NCBI GenBank assembly: GCA_018896525.1
Contig: JAHIMR010000048.1
Coordinates: forward strand, 62,001-126,000
Origin: Actinomycetota bacterium
GTDB taxonomy: Bacteria > Actinomycetota > Geothermincolia > Fen-727 > Anoxymicrobiaceae
Reading direction: 5' to 3'
Length of the DNA: 64,000 nt
Shown here: positions 47,033 to 57,391 of the stretch, one piece after another
How positions within the stretch are numbered: position 1 is the first letter of the stretch
How the letters are laid out: each line of letters begins with the position of its first letter
Made by a program: the position numbers and the translations under genes
Notes under the pieces: generated by a model
What the model was told of the DNA's origin: nothing
The model's database searches: none
Seen by the model: only the letters and a program-made list of their open reading frames with translations

Positions 47033-48298
47033 TTGGATTACTGGTACCGCCACAGCAAGAGGATAACCGCCGCGTTATGGCTTGCAGGCATTCTCTTTAT
47101 CTCCGGGGTCACGGCGACCGTGTCCTGGATTGTATTGAGCGCACTCTCGAGAGCGCCCGACAGTTCCCAGGCGTTCGGGCTCATCGTGTTCCTGCTGATA
47201 CCGGTCTACTACCTGCTTTTCATATTCCTGTACTCCTTCAAGGGAATCATCTCCAGCCGCATCAAGAGGTTTCGGCTGGAAAGGGACCTGGCGAAGGTCC
47301 CCGAGGGCGCACATCCCCGGTCGAAAGCGAAGCCGGCGTGGGACCTGCTTCCATTGAGGGCCGGCCCGCCCGGAACCCCGAGCGGTATTCCAATCTCCAC
47401 CATCTACGGAGCGTCACTCGCACCGGAGACAAACGAAAACTGGGACAAGCTGGCCTGCGCCAACGCCAATGCCCGGCTCGCCACCGGATCCTCGTTCGAC
47501 ATCCTGGTGCTGTTCAAGGGGGCCGAGTTCAACTTCTTTTCGGGAGAGCTACCCGGGATCGGCTCCTGGTTCGCGGCCCCACTGGCGCTGGTTGACGGTC
47601 TGGAAGAAGAGGAGTTGCTTGTGGCTCTCCTCCACGAACTGTTTCACCGGGAAACAGGCGAGCTGAAGGCAAGACGCCTCGCGTCAAAGATGGAGGGGTT
47701 CGGGCGGCTGGCAACCGTCTTCGTCCTGATGTACTTCGCCATCGCGTTGTTTGCGACGAAAGCGACCGTGGGGAGCACACAGGTCTCTCCGCTGCCATTT
47801 GTGATGATACTCTGCGCACTGTGGGTCTCTCTCCGGTTATTCTGCGCCTGGACATCCTTTCAGGTTTCCCCCCGGGCCCTGTTCATCGCCGCCGACAGGC
47901 ACGCCCTGGAGACCATCTACAGCCCGGTGGTGGTAGCCGGGACGATCAAGGCATCACTCCTCTACAGCAAGAACCACGCCACCAAGTTCGGCTTCTGGTC
48001 GCCGTTCTGGTATCAACTCTCGCGGTTCATGTTCGTACCGGTAAGGAAACGGAAGAAGGAGGCCGAGAGCCTGGCCGAACGTGTCAGGGCCCTTCGCCCG
48101 GTTTCCCCCGGCGGTGAATGCGATGTCTCGCGCGAGGTGTCAGCGATGAACCGGCAGGTGGGGGCGATTGCCGCCGATGTTGAGGCAATCTACGAGGAAC
48201 TCCTGGACTCCAGGCCCCTGGCGCCAAGGGTCTACTGGGTGATCAGTTACTCGCTGACAATCGCTATGTTAATAATCGTCTGGATAGTCTCAGGGTAA
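47033..48298 (+). CDS. M48-like (HtpX-type) membrane metalloprotease
   Basis: ELLVALLHELFHRETGELKARRLAS HExxH motif between TM segments; FNFFSGELPGIGSWFAAPLALVDGLEEEELLVALLHE context typical of M48. Confidence 0.75.
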   Translation: MDYWYRHSKRITAALWLAGILFISGVTATVSWIVLSALSRAPDSSQAFGLIVFLLIPVYYLLFIFLYSFKGIISSRIKRFRLERDLAKVPEGAHPRSKAKPAWDLLPLRAGPPGTPSGIPISTIYGASLAPETNENWDKLACANANARLATGSSFDILVLFKGAEFNFFSGELPGIGSWFAAPLALVDGLEEEELLVALLHELFHRETGELKARRLASKMEGFGRLATVFVLMYFAIALFATKATVGSTQVSPLPFVMILCALWVSLRLFCAWTSFQVSPRALFIAADRHALETIYSPVVVAGTIKASLLYSKNHATKFGFWSPFWYQLSRFMFVPVRKRKKEAESLAERVRALRPVSPGGECDVSREVSAMNRQVGAIAADVEAIYEELLDSRPLAPRVYWVISYSLTIAMLIIVWIVSG

Positions 48299-49075
48299 CT
48301 CATCACGGAGGAGGCGGTAGAACTCGTCTCTCGCGGCTCTTTCAATCCATGGCTGATGGCCACATTTCTCCAGCAGGATAAACCTGAAATCACTCAACAC
48401 GTGCGAAAGCGGGACCTCGACTCCCTCGAAAGGATGAGGATCGTACTCACCGTGAATCGCGACTACGGGACATTCGATCTTCTTCCCGAGCTCCAGTAGC
48501 CCCCCGCTGTTTCTCAGCTCCGCGGCCTGTCTCCACACACCTTGAAATACATCGGGCTGACATTGAAGCATCTTGTTTTCATAAGGCAGCGGGTCGTACG
48601 AGTCAGCTCTCGAAATCAGCTCTCCAAGCCGGGACATCTCCGTGCTCCCACCACCAGCGGTGTCACCCAGGGCCTCCATCAAGGTGAGGACCTCCGCCCT
48701 TTCCTCCTTACCAAGGCGGGCCAGCCGGGTTTCCGTGATCCTTCCCGCGTACTTCGCCTCGAGTGGTCCACTGCCTATGAGTATGAGTCTCTTCACCAGC
48801 GCGGGATATCCGGCGGTAAGAATAATGCTGAGCCATGCCCCCCACGACCAGCCGATCAACGTGACGGGGGAGTCCCCTTTCTCTTCCAGGACGTCACGCA
48901 ACTCCCGTACCTGCCCATCAAGTGATGCCGCCGTTTGGAGCGGCTCCAGCACGCCGCAGGTGGAGGAGAGTTCCCTGGCCACAGGCGCCATCTCCCCGGG
49001 CGCGCCGGGGCCGCCGTGAATGACCGCTACGCTGAAAGGCGGGCTTCCGTATTTCCTCAGGTTTCTCATGCTCAT
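48290..49075 (-). CDS. Alpha/beta hydrolase
   Basis: SVAVIHGGPGAPGEMAPVARELS; VTLIGWSWGAWLSIILTAGYP nucleophile elbow; CPVVAIHGEYDPHPFEGV; LEKCGHQPWIE. Confidence 0.88.
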   Translation of the reverse strand: MSMRNLRKYGSPPFSVAVIHGGPGAPGEMAPVARELSSTCGVLEPLQTAASLDGQVRELRDVLEEKGDSPVTLIGWSWGAWLSIILTAGYPALVKRLILIGSGPLEAKYAGRITETRLARLGKEERAEVLTLMEALGDTAGGGSTEMSRLGELISRADSYDPLPYENKMLQCQPDVFQGVWRQAAELRNSGGLLELGKKIECPVVAIHGEYDPHPFEGVEVPLSHVLSDFRFILLEKCGHQPWIERAARDEFYRLLRDELP

Positions 49076-49288
49076 ACTCGCGTCTCGCCTATTGATGACC
49101 GCCTCATTGTACACGGCAATGCGGTCAACCATCTTCCAGCTCGGGCTCTCAAGCAAACATCAGTAAGGCGCTCCAGGGCAGACTGGATTCAACGCCAGGA
49201 AGACGAACCCGGTTCAATTGGTGGTAATATACGACTATTGAGATACGGGTATCATTAGTGGATATGCGAGTCGAAGGAGGGTATACAG

Positions 49289-49927
49289 ATGAGTAACGTA
49301 CCGGAGATCAAGCGGCGCCTGGATCGGCTTACTCAGCTCGGCAAGAAGATGCGGGAGCAGTTCGCCAGGTTGAGCGGTCCCGATGGTGAGGAGATGAAGA
49401 AGAAGGCCAGGAAAGAGGGCACCCGCCTTGGCATAGGCGTGGGCGTCTCGTTCTTTGGCCTGATGATCGCGGCGGTAGCTTCCGTCTATATACTGGCGGT
49501 CATCATACTGCTTGTGAACATATCAGTGGACAGACTGTGGCTGTCCTCCCTCATCGTTGTCGGAGGTTTCCTCTTGATCGGCGGCGTGATTATCGCCATT
49601 GGGGCCGGCCTGGCCCATTCCTCCGCGAAGGAGCTGTCCAGTGCGACGGGGGACATTACTGAGCAAATGAAACAGACCGGAAAGGAGATCAAGACCGAAG
49701 CGGAGGAGCTCCAGGAGCTTGCCAGGGCGGAGGCGGAGGAACAACAGCGGCAAATGAAGGAGCTCATTGAGAAGGCGAAGTCGGCCGCCCCGGTTGCCGC
49801 CCCGGTTGCCGCCGGAGTCTACCTGGGATTCAGGTTTGTAAAACGAAGGATAAGGTCACGCAGAGAGAAGCGGAGAATCCTGCGGGTAGTCGAGTTGTAC
49901 GAAGAGAAAAGAACCCGGGAGCAGTAG
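49289..49927 (+). CDS. Hypothetical membrane protein with coiled-coil C-terminus
   Basis: AAGGAGGGTATACAG Shine-Dalgarno; two TM helices followed by a charged coiled coil EEQQRQMKELIEKAKS. Confidence 0.7.
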   Translation: MSNVPEIKRRLDRLTQLGKKMREQFARLSGPDGEEMKKKARKEGTRLGIGVGVSFFGLMIAAVASVYILAVIILLVNISVDRLWLSSLIVVGGFLLIGGVIIAIGAGLAHSSAKELSSATGDITEQMKQTGKEIKTEAEELQELARAEAEEQQRQMKELIEKAKSAAPVAAPVAAGVYLGFRFVKRRIRSRREKRRILRVVELYEEKRTREQ

Positions 49928-49983
49928 CGGGGATCCTATAACGTCCTCTCCACAGGCGATTAGAGTCTACGCGCGGCCTGCGG

Positions 49984-50757
49984 TCAAACCCGGTCGTTGG
50001 CGATATCGAAGGGCTTCTCACCGATCAGGAAACGCTCGTCTTCTTCCCCGTTGTAAAGCTTTATCACCACGCGCCTGATCTTGCCGCTTATCTGGCTGAT
50101 AACCGCCCGGTCTATCTCCTGGTCGTAGTACCCGGAGAGGTCGATCGGGCACCCTATTCGGACCCTGATCCGCCGGTAGTATATCCACTGAACTCCTTCC
50201 TGGAACTGGGGGTGGTCAAAGAATATCTTCACCAGTTTGGGAGGGACCCTGGGGAGATTCCTCTCGCCCAGGCCGATTACCGCAAACGGGATCAGCGGCA
50301 CCCTGGCGTTGAGGGCCACCCTTGCGAACCCCGTACGGAACGTCTGTATCTTGGAAACGCTGTGGGGCTTCGCCATAGTGTGGACACCTTCCGGGAATAT
50401 CCCCACCAGGTCCCCGTCCTCGAGGGACCCGGTCAGGTTGTCCAGGTCCTTCCTGCCCTGCTTTCCCCCGAACACGTCAATGGGCTTTGTTCCCACGGAC
50501 CCGGCGAAAGCCCGCATCACCGGTATCTTGAATATGAACGAAGCGGCTCCCCAGACAATAGGCCTCTCCACCGCGTAGGAGATAGACAGGGGATCGAGGA
50601 AAGGGTTGCGGTGGTTACCCACAAGAAGGGCGGCGCCTTCGGCCGGCACGTTTTCGGTGCCCTCGGCCCTGATCCGCATGATCGTGCCTAACACGGGGCC
50701 CAGGGCCATTCTAAGTGTGTAATAACAGAGCAGTTGGTTCACGTTCAATACTCTCAC
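49984..50757 (-). CDS. 1-acyl-sn-glycerol-3-phosphate acyltransferase (PlsC family)
   Basis: LLVGNHRNPFLDPLSI (NHxxxxD variant of HX4D) and VGIFPEGVHTMAKPHSVSKIQTFRTGFARVAL. Confidence 0.85.
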   Translation of the reverse strand: MRVLNVNQLLCYYTLRMALGPVLGTIMRIRAEGTENVPAEGAALLVGNHRNPFLDPLSISYAVERPIVWGAASFIFKIPVMRAFAGSVGTKPIDVFGGKQGRKDLDNLTGSLEDGDLVGIFPEGVHTMAKPHSVSKIQTFRTGFARVALNARVPLIPFAVIGLGERNLPRVPPKLVKIFFDHPQFQEGVQWIYYRRIRVRIGCPIDLSGYYDQEIDRAVISQISGKIRRVVIKLYNGEEDERFLIGEKPFDIANDRV

Positions 50758-50857
50758 CTCTTGCGTTTGCGAATCCTGCGGGAAACTGTTCTCGATTGGT
50801 TAACATAATAACGTATTCCTGCGTTTCGCTTCTTCCGGTAACAGTCTATGGCGCGAG

Positions 50858-51472
50858 ATGGCATTGGACCTCGAAAGTGATCTCGGCGGAGTGGACGTCC
50901 TGGTGAATGTCGCGTGCGTAGCGGTGGTGGGCGAGATGGTGGACACCACTGTTGAGGACTGGGAGTGGGTCATAGGGGTCAACCTCTGGGGGCCGATCAA
51001 CACGATCAGCGCGCTTCTGCCGGGCATGCTCGAGCGGGAGAACGGCTATATACTGAACGTGGCGTCCCTGGGCGGGCTGGTAAGCCACGGCCTGCTCCTC
51101 GCTTACTGCACCACCAAGTTCGGCCTGGTGGGTCTTTCCGAGGCGCTCTACCAGCAGGTCAGAGAGCATAACGTCCACGTGACCGCTTTCTGCCCGGGCA
51201 TCATCAGGACCCCGATAGCGGAACACATGAAACTGCGCGGCTACTCGTCCGACAAGGTGAACCGTTCCGTCTCGATCCTCATGAAATCCCCTATTACGAT
51301 GTCCGCGGACAGGACCGGCGATTTGATAGTCCGCGCGGTGAAGAAGCAACAACCTCTCGTGGTGACGACCGTTACAGGGAAGCTCCTGGCGGCGCTGCAC
51401 CGGCTCTCACCCGGGCTGGTCAGGTTCCTTCTGACGAAGGCGCATAAACTGGATAACGCCACCCTCCGTTGA
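50858..51472 (+). pseudogene. Short-chain dehydrogenase/reductase lacking the N-terminal cofactor-binding segment (truncated)
   Basis: Starts at GGVDVLVNVACVAVVG (NNAG region), continues LNVASLGGLVSHGLLLAYCTTKFGLVGLSEAL (S...YxxxK) and CPGIIRTPI; no TGxxxGxG motif upstream. Confidence 0.65.
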
Positions 51473-51531
51473 CGCTCCCCAAGCCGCCGCTTGCCTTTGT
51501 AACAGGCCCCTCATGCTGGCATAATGACTCC

Positions 51532-51942
51532 ATGGCCCTGTATCTCTCTCAGGAATGGCTGAACGAGGCGCGGGAAGCCCTGGACGGCAGTGAGGTGTTC
51601 GTCAAGGCGGCGCGGGGGACCCTGACCGCCACCTTCCAGCATCACATAACCGATGTGCCCGCCGGTGCCGGCGGAGAAGACATCGCCTTCTGGTCAGAAT
51701 TCCAGCAGGGGCGATGCGTGGACGTCCGGCTTGGCGAGCTTTCCTCCCCCGATGTCACCCTCACCGCCCCTTACTCCCTGTGGAAGAGGTTCCACGCCGG
51801 GGAAGTGGGACTTGCCGGTGCTCTATTGAGCCTGGACCTCGAGGTGAAGACCCGGCTATCCACCGCTCTGTCCCTGACCCGCTACTGGCGGCTTTACGGG
51901 ATGAACAGGATACTGTCCACCGTTCCCACCAGGTACGATTGA
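51532..51942 (+). CDS. SCP2 sterol-binding-like domain protein
   Basis: FVKAARGTLTATFQHHITDVP...CVDVRLGELSSPDVTLTAPYSLWKRFHAGEVGLAGALLSLDLEV pattern. Confidence 0.6.
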   Translation: MALYLSQEWLNEAREALDGSEVFVKAARGTLTATFQHHITDVPAGAGGEDIAFWSEFQQGRCVDVRLGELSSPDVTLTAPYSLWKRFHAGEVGLAGALLSLDLEVKTRLSTALSLTRYWRLYGMNRILSTVPTRYD

Positions 51943-52108
51943 GACCGGTCAGCATATCGCGCCGTAATCATCTCAACAGGCCGGTGGGTTCGAGCCTGGC
52001 CGCGAGCGTGTTCGCGGCTTCCGTGCTTATCACGATGAGGCAATCCGGCTGCGCGCTTCTTATCCTGAGTTTGACCTCGATGATACTTCTGTTCTCTCGC
52101 AGGCGGAG

Positions 52109-55100
52109 CTATTTCAACCCCTTGAGTTCCTGTATCAACGCCGCGCCTTTCTCCAGCAGAAGGTCCCTGTTGGTCTCGAGCAGTATGCCCGTGATGATAA
52201 CCAGGGAACCAACCAGCATCGCGTAGATCGACCAGTGCAGGCTGGTGACCGGGGACCAGAGCCGCACCAGGCCGTCTATCACAATGAAGGTGAGACCGGC
52301 GCCCAGGAACACCCTGCGACGCTGCCAGACGCCGACCACCAGCGCGGCAACGCTCTCGGCAAGAAGGACCGTGGCGTGAAACCCACCCAGTTCCCCGATA
52401 GATGGGATGAGCGAGGATAGCGCCAGTGTGGTGAAGCCCACCAGGTGCAGGAGGCGCACCGCCCGCCTGCTGTAACCACGGCTCTCACAGTAGTATCCCA
52501 GCGCGATCAGGTATATTCCCATTGGCAGGAAGTAGAGATGCGGGCTCGAGATATTACCGTTTCTCATGATCAGTATGTATCCGGCGAAGAAGTGGGCGAA
52601 GGATACGTGGCCCATGGAGCGGTAGTCCTTGATTATTCCTACGCAGGCGTAGATGGACCCGGCCGTGAACAGGGTCGCGATGGTGAAGATGTCGCCGTCG
52701 CCGTTCATACTCAGGCCGACCAGAACGCAACCCGTGCCCAGGGCGGTCATGCCCACGCAGAACTGCAGGAATATTTCCGAGACGCGCTCTCTTGCCCCGA
52801 CCAGCAACCAGCCAATCGCCAGGTAGACCACGGCGGGCCCCATCAAGAGCAGTCCGGCCAGTGAGAGTTCTACGGGGGGCCTTATCACCGCAAGTATGTA
52901 GACGGTCTCCACTACGGACATGGTGAGCGGCAGGTAGGCCAGTTGCTCCTCGCCATAGACGAATACTGAGGCGGCCCCTACCGCCAGCGCCGCGCTCATG
53001 CTCACTATCGCCTGGAAGTGCAGGCCCAGCGCTACCGGTTGCGCGATGGAAGCCACGAACAGGGGGATACCGAACACCCAGCCGACGGCCGCGAACCGGT
53101 CGTGGTTGCGCGTGTAGTGGATAAAGGACGTCACGGAGATAACGACCGCGGGCGCGACGAGCCAGTACGCCATGTAGGTGGACGACACGTTCAACAGCGC
53201 CCCCAGGCCGAGCCAGGCCAGCACCGCGAAGATGTATCCCGCCGCGCCCTGGACCACGTCCTCGAAGTACTCGGAGCCGACGAAGGCGAGGACGGCCATT
53301 ACCGCCAGGGAACCGCACTGCCATGCGAGGGCCCCGTCAGGGACAGGAAGCCTGGTGGCGCCCGCGAAGCACATGAACGAACATGCCGATATCGCCGCAT
53401 ATACGCCCAGCGCTATTCGATAGTAGAGGCGGTCCCACGACTGGAGATCGAACGTGATGAACGACAGGGCCAGGACGGCAACGCATATCACGTTGGCGTA
53501 GTAACCCCCCCAGACCGGGTTGATCAGCGAGCAGGCCACCGCGGTGAAGCCTATCACCGGCGCCCCGTATTGCATTGGGCGCTCCAACCACTCCGGCAGG
53601 CGGTCGGCCAGGGCCGAGCCGGCGGCCAGGGCCGAGCCCAGGCCGGCCAGGGAAACGGCGGCTACTGTCAGGCCGCCGCTGTATGCGTACGAGACGTATC
53701 CAATCGCGAGCGCCAGGTGGCCCAGTGAAGTGTAGGCCAGCAGTTCGGGTAGTAGTTCCTTCCACCCCTCCGCTTGATACCGGCCGGCCAGGCCGGCCGA
53801 GACCGCGCAGATGGCCGACACGGCAAACAGGTAGAGATACACACTGTAACCCAGCCCCCAGACGACGAACGCCGCCTGGCATATCAACCCCGCCACCATG
53901 AATACCGCGCCCGACACCAGCATCGGGATCGCGAACTCGTCCCTTTCCCGCGACATCGCGAGAACCGTGCCTCCAATCAGCAGGAGAGCTGCGATCGGGA
54001 TCAGGAACAGGGGGTTGTTCACCTCCAGCCCCTTCCCGGGGAGGACCATGTCTATCACCACCGTTCCCGACATGAACGCGGAGAGGATGGCGGGGTAGAG
54101 GAACTCACCCCGGTTCCAGAGAGCGGTCTCGGCGGCGAACACAGCCAGGAACGCCCCGAATGTAATCGCGACCGCGGCGGTCGCGCCCAGTGAGAGGTAG
54201 TAAAACTGCGACGCGAAAGAGAGCGCGGAAACCCCGAAGAAGGCGATAAAAAGCGGCAGCGAGAGGTCATCGTATCCGGCACGCTCAAGCAGGTGGCCCG
54301 CGACCGCGAACAGTACCGCCAGGGGAACGAAAAGCATCCCGTAGTTGACGCCTCCACCGGAGAGCTCCGTTACCCAGTTCCAGGCGGATGCCCCGTGGGC
54401 CTGGACCGCGAAAGCAATGGTCGCGGTGGCGCAGGCGGCATAGAGCCAGTGAGGTCTCCTGGAGCGCAGGGCCGCGACCAGCAGATAAATGGTTGTCGCC
54501 AGGGCGGTTACGCCAAGCGAGAGATAGGCATGGCCGTACAGTGTCAGGCCGGGGATGATGTCCTTCGATATCACCGGCAGGTAGAATACCGATGCCGCCG
54601 CGGTGCTTACGCCGGCCACAGTGAAGGCGGGAACGTACGCGGTCAGGGCCCATTCCCTGCCTGATGTCCGCTCGAGCACCAGCCCCAGGAGCAGGAGCGA
54701 GCCAGCGACCAGCGTCGCCTCGACCAGGCACCACAACGGTGGGCCGTCCACCCGGAAGCCCAGGAAGATCAGCGAAGCGTAGACCACCGCCGACGACGCC
54801 ACATACCCGAGGTACCTCTTCTTCTCCAACAGCGCCTCCGCCCACAGCAGCAGGGCGATCACCAACCCCGAGATGAACGATGCCCACATCTCGGCGGTGG
54901 TTGCCGTCTCCCAAACTTGAGGCAGCTTCCATAAGAGGTCCTTCATGGCAAGCGTCGCGAGAATACCCAGCATCGCTGCAACGCCGGCGTTGGTGAACGG
55001 CCTGGAGTCATGCTCCCCGATGAGCACGGAATCCACGTATCCGATGAGCAGCAGCGCTCCGGCCGCCAGTGTCAGGCCCGGCGCCGCCATGTACCAGTTG

Positions 55101-56572
55101 GCTCCCGGTGTATGCGCCAGGAAGTAGGTGGAAACGAGTATCATCCCCGACGAGATGTAGGCGAGAACCTTGTCCTCGTAAGTGAATGAGCCGATCAACA
55201 GGGCGGCGGCGGCCGAGCCGATAAGGAGCCCCGAGGTCCTGAAGCCTTCGTCCATGAAGTAGCTGAAATCCAACAGCGTGGTCAGCAGGGCAAGCACAAT
55301 CGTAGCGTTGGCGACCGCGTACATGGTCCTGGCGTAAGAGGACAGCCCGCCGCGCCGCAGCATGTAGCCGCTCGCGAAGTAGCAGACCGCCATCCCCACG
55401 AACCACAGCCCGTAGAAATGCACACTCACCCCTGAGCTCTGTAGTACGAAGTAGAGCAGGGACAACGGGGTCATGGCGGTAAACGCCAGGAGCGCCTGGT
55501 CCCTCGAGCGGTAGAAGTTGAGGCCATAGACGGCGGCGGCGATAATGGACCCCGCTATGCCAAGCATGTTGGGATTGAAGACCGTGCCGCTGATGGCGTA
55601 GTAGTTGAACAGGTAGATGTTCAACGGGACCAGCAAGGATGCTATCACCATGATTATGGAAGAGCCCAGACGAACCCTCTTTGCGAGGTAGTGGCCCAGC
55701 AGGTAAAGACCGACGTTGGAGGCCAGGACCGTGAAGAAGACGAAGTACTTACCGATCGTCCCCCATTGCCAGGTGACCAACCCGACCAGGCCGGCGAGCA
55801 GGATGAACGTGCCGACGAAGTACCACCACTTGAGGAAACCGGTGTTCACCAGGCCTTCTATCCAGCCGGTGAGGTCGGGCTTCTTCCTTTGTGTCCAGGG
55901 CTTCACCGGCGGGCGCGAGCGACCGGCTTTCCCGCCTCGGATACCGGCGGTTTCACCGCCCGTCTCCCGTTGGGCCGTCACCGCCGGCCCTGTTGCCCGG
56001 CGCTCCCCCTCTTCGGGCGCGTCACGGCGCTCCTTGAAAGATGCTTCCAGCCGGAGCCGGCTTATGTAATCCTCGATCGTTCCATCGGACGGGTCCAGGC
56101 CCCGGGCGTACGTCGCTGCGCGAATAGCGTCCTCGAAGTTTCCCCTCAACTGCGATATCCTCGCCATAACCATGTGTGAAGACGGGTTCGCCGGTTCAAC
56201 CTGGAGGATGTTCTGGACCGACGCGTAGGCGTCGTCCAGGCGGCCGGCGCCGATCAGTTCCTTCGCCCGGGCCAGTTTCCAGCTCACCCACCTGTTGCGC
56301 AGGCGCTTCCTTTCACGCTCGATTCCGGCGAGCGCCGTCTCGGTCTCCGCAATCCCGCTTGACAGGGCCCTCACCGTGGTGCGGTAAGCCGAATCGCCTA
56401 CGCGCCCCAGGGCCTTCTCCCTGTCGAGTGACTCCCTGGCGGTGGTCGCCTCCGCCAGCCGGCGGCTGAGCTCTCTCTCCCGTTCGTCGTCAACGAGCTC
56501 CACCCCGCACATGTCGCAGTAGTGAAAATCGCTCGTTCCGGGAAACACCTTTCCGCAGATAACGCATTCCAT
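52109..56572 (-). CDS. Giant polytopic membrane protein (1487 aa) with N-terminal zinc ribbon, coiled coil and TPR-like segment
   Basis: MECVICGKVFPGTSDFHYCDMCGVEL; AYASVQNILQVEPANPSSHMVMARISQLRGNFEDAI; then dozens of TM segments. Confidence 0.85.
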   Translation of the reverse strand: MECVICGKVFPGTSDFHYCDMCGVELVDDERERELSRRLAEATTARESLDREKALGRVGDSAYRTTVRALSSGIAETETALAGIERERKRLRNRWVSWKLARAKELIGAGRLDDAYASVQNILQVEPANPSSHMVMARISQLRGNFEDAIRAATYARGLDPSDGTIEDYISRLRLEASFKERRDAPEEGERRATGPAVTAQRETGGETAGIRGGKAGRSRPPVKPWTQRKKPDLTGWIEGLVNTGFLKWWYFVGTFILLAGLVGLVTWQWGTIGKYFVFFTVLASNVGLYLLGHYLAKRVRLGSSIIMVIASLLVPLNIYLFNYYAISGTVFNPNMLGIAGSIIAAAVYGLNFYRSRDQALLAFTAMTPLSLLYFVLQSSGVSVHFYGLWFVGMAVCYFASGYMLRRGGLSSYARTMYAVANATIVLALLTTLLDFSYFMDEGFRTSGLLIGSAAAALLIGSFTYEDKVLAYISSGMILVSTYFLAHTPGANWYMAAPGLTLAAGALLLIGYVDSVLIGEHDSRPFTNAGVAAMLGILATLAMKDLLWKLPQVWETATTAEMWASFISGLVIALLLWAEALLEKKRYLGYVASSAVVYASLIFLGFRVDGPPLWCLVEATLVAGSLLLLGLVLERTSGREWALTAYVPAFTVAGVSTAAASVFYLPVISKDIIPGLTLYGHAYLSLGVTALATTIYLLVAALRSRRPHWLYAACATATIAFAVQAHGASAWNWVTELSGGGVNYGMLFVPLAVLFAVAGHLLERAGYDDLSLPLFIAFFGVSALSFASQFYYLSLGATAAVAITFGAFLAVFAAETALWNRGEFLYPAILSAFMSGTVVIDMVLPGKGLEVNNPLFLIPIAALLLIGGTVLAMSRERDEFAIPMLVSGAVFMVAGLICQAAFVVWGLGYSVYLYLFAVSAICAVSAGLAGRYQAEGWKELLPELLAYTSLGHLALAIGYVSYAYSGGLTVAAVSLAGLGSALAAGSALADRLPEWLERPMQYGAPVIGFTAVACSLINPVWGGYYANVICVAVLALSFITFDLQSWDRLYYRIALGVYAAISACSFMCFAGATRLPVPDGALAWQCGSLAVMAVLAFVGSEYFEDVVQGAAGYIFAVLAWLGLGALLNVSSTYMAYWLVAPAVVISVTSFIHYTRNHDRFAAVGWVFGIPLFVASIAQPVALGLHFQAIVSMSAALAVGAASVFVYGEEQLAYLPLTMSVVETVYILAVIRPPVELSLAGLLLMGPAVVYLAIGWLLVGARERVSEIFLQFCVGMTALGTGCVLVGLSMNGDGDIFTIATLFTAGSIYACVGIIKDYRSMGHVSFAHFFAGYILIMRNGNISSPHLYFLPMGIYLIALGYYCESRGYSRRAVRLLHLVGFTTLALSSLIPSIGELGGFHATVLLAESVAALVVGVWQRRRVFLGAGLTFIVIDGLVRLWSPVTSLHWSIYAMLVGSLVIITGILLETNRDLLLEKGAALIQELKGLK

Positions 56573-56719
56573 TTCCGCACCTCCCTGTTCGCTTTCTCTT
56601 GATGCCTATTCTCCTCGCGGACAGCGGGAAATAATATTCCCCGCCGGAGGTATAACAGGGGTTATTCCAAGGGTTAGAAAGGGGAGACCCGTACCCCTCC
56701 TGGGGGTGACGTCAGGTAC

Positions 56720-57391
56720 TTAGACCAGGCCGTCCTCGTGGGCCATCATTATGGCCTGGGTACGGTCGTCGATGTGCAGCTTGCGGAAGACGGCCTTGGC
56801 GTGGGCCTTTACGGTGTGCTCGCTGATGAACAGCCTCCCCGCTATCTCCCGGTTGGTGAGCTTCTCGGCTATGAGCTTGAGCACCTCCATCTCCCGGGGG
56901 GTCAGCCGGTTGTACGGCTCCGAGAGGGCCACCTGCTCCGGGGCGGCCTTCTCCTCCGGGAGGCCGGCCAGGTACTCGACGAGCTTCCTGGCGACCGAGG
57001 GAGATATCAGTGATTCGCCCTGGTGGGCGGCGTCTATGGCATCCAGGAGCTGCCGGTTGGCCGTCGACTTCAACACGTACCCTATGGCTCCCGCCCTGAT
57101 GGCACGCGTCGCGACCTCCCGGTCGTCGAACATGGTGAGGACCACCACCTCTCCATCGGGATTGATCTCCCTGGCCCTGGACGTGAGCTCTATGCCGCTC
57201 ATACCGGGAAGCTGAATATCGATGAGGCTTATATCGGGTTGGTGCGTCTCGATGAGGTCGATGGCCTCCTCGGCGGTCACCGCTTCCGCCACAACCTCGA
57301 TATCTTCCCGCTTCCCGAGGATGCGCCTCAGGCCTTCCCGCACGATATCGTGGTCGTCTACAATGAGGACACTGATCGGCTTGTCGTTCAT
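56720..57391 (-). CDS. NarL/LuxR-type response regulator
   Basis: VLIVDDHDIVREGLRRIL...ISLIDIQLPGMSGIEL...VVVLTMFDD; HTH LTPREMEVLKLIAEKLTNREIAGRLFISEHTVKAHAKAVFRKL. Confidence 0.93.
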   Translation of the reverse strand: MNDKPISVLIVDDHDIVREGLRRILGKREDIEVVAEAVTAEEAIDLIETHQPDISLIDIQLPGMSGIELTSRAREINPDGEVVVLTMFDDREVATRAIRAGAIGYVLKSTANRQLLDAIDAAHQGESLISPSVARKLVEYLAGLPEEKAAPEQVALSEPYNRLTPREMEVLKLIAEKLTNREIAGRLFISEHTVKAHAKAVFRKLHIDDRTQAIMMAHEDGLV

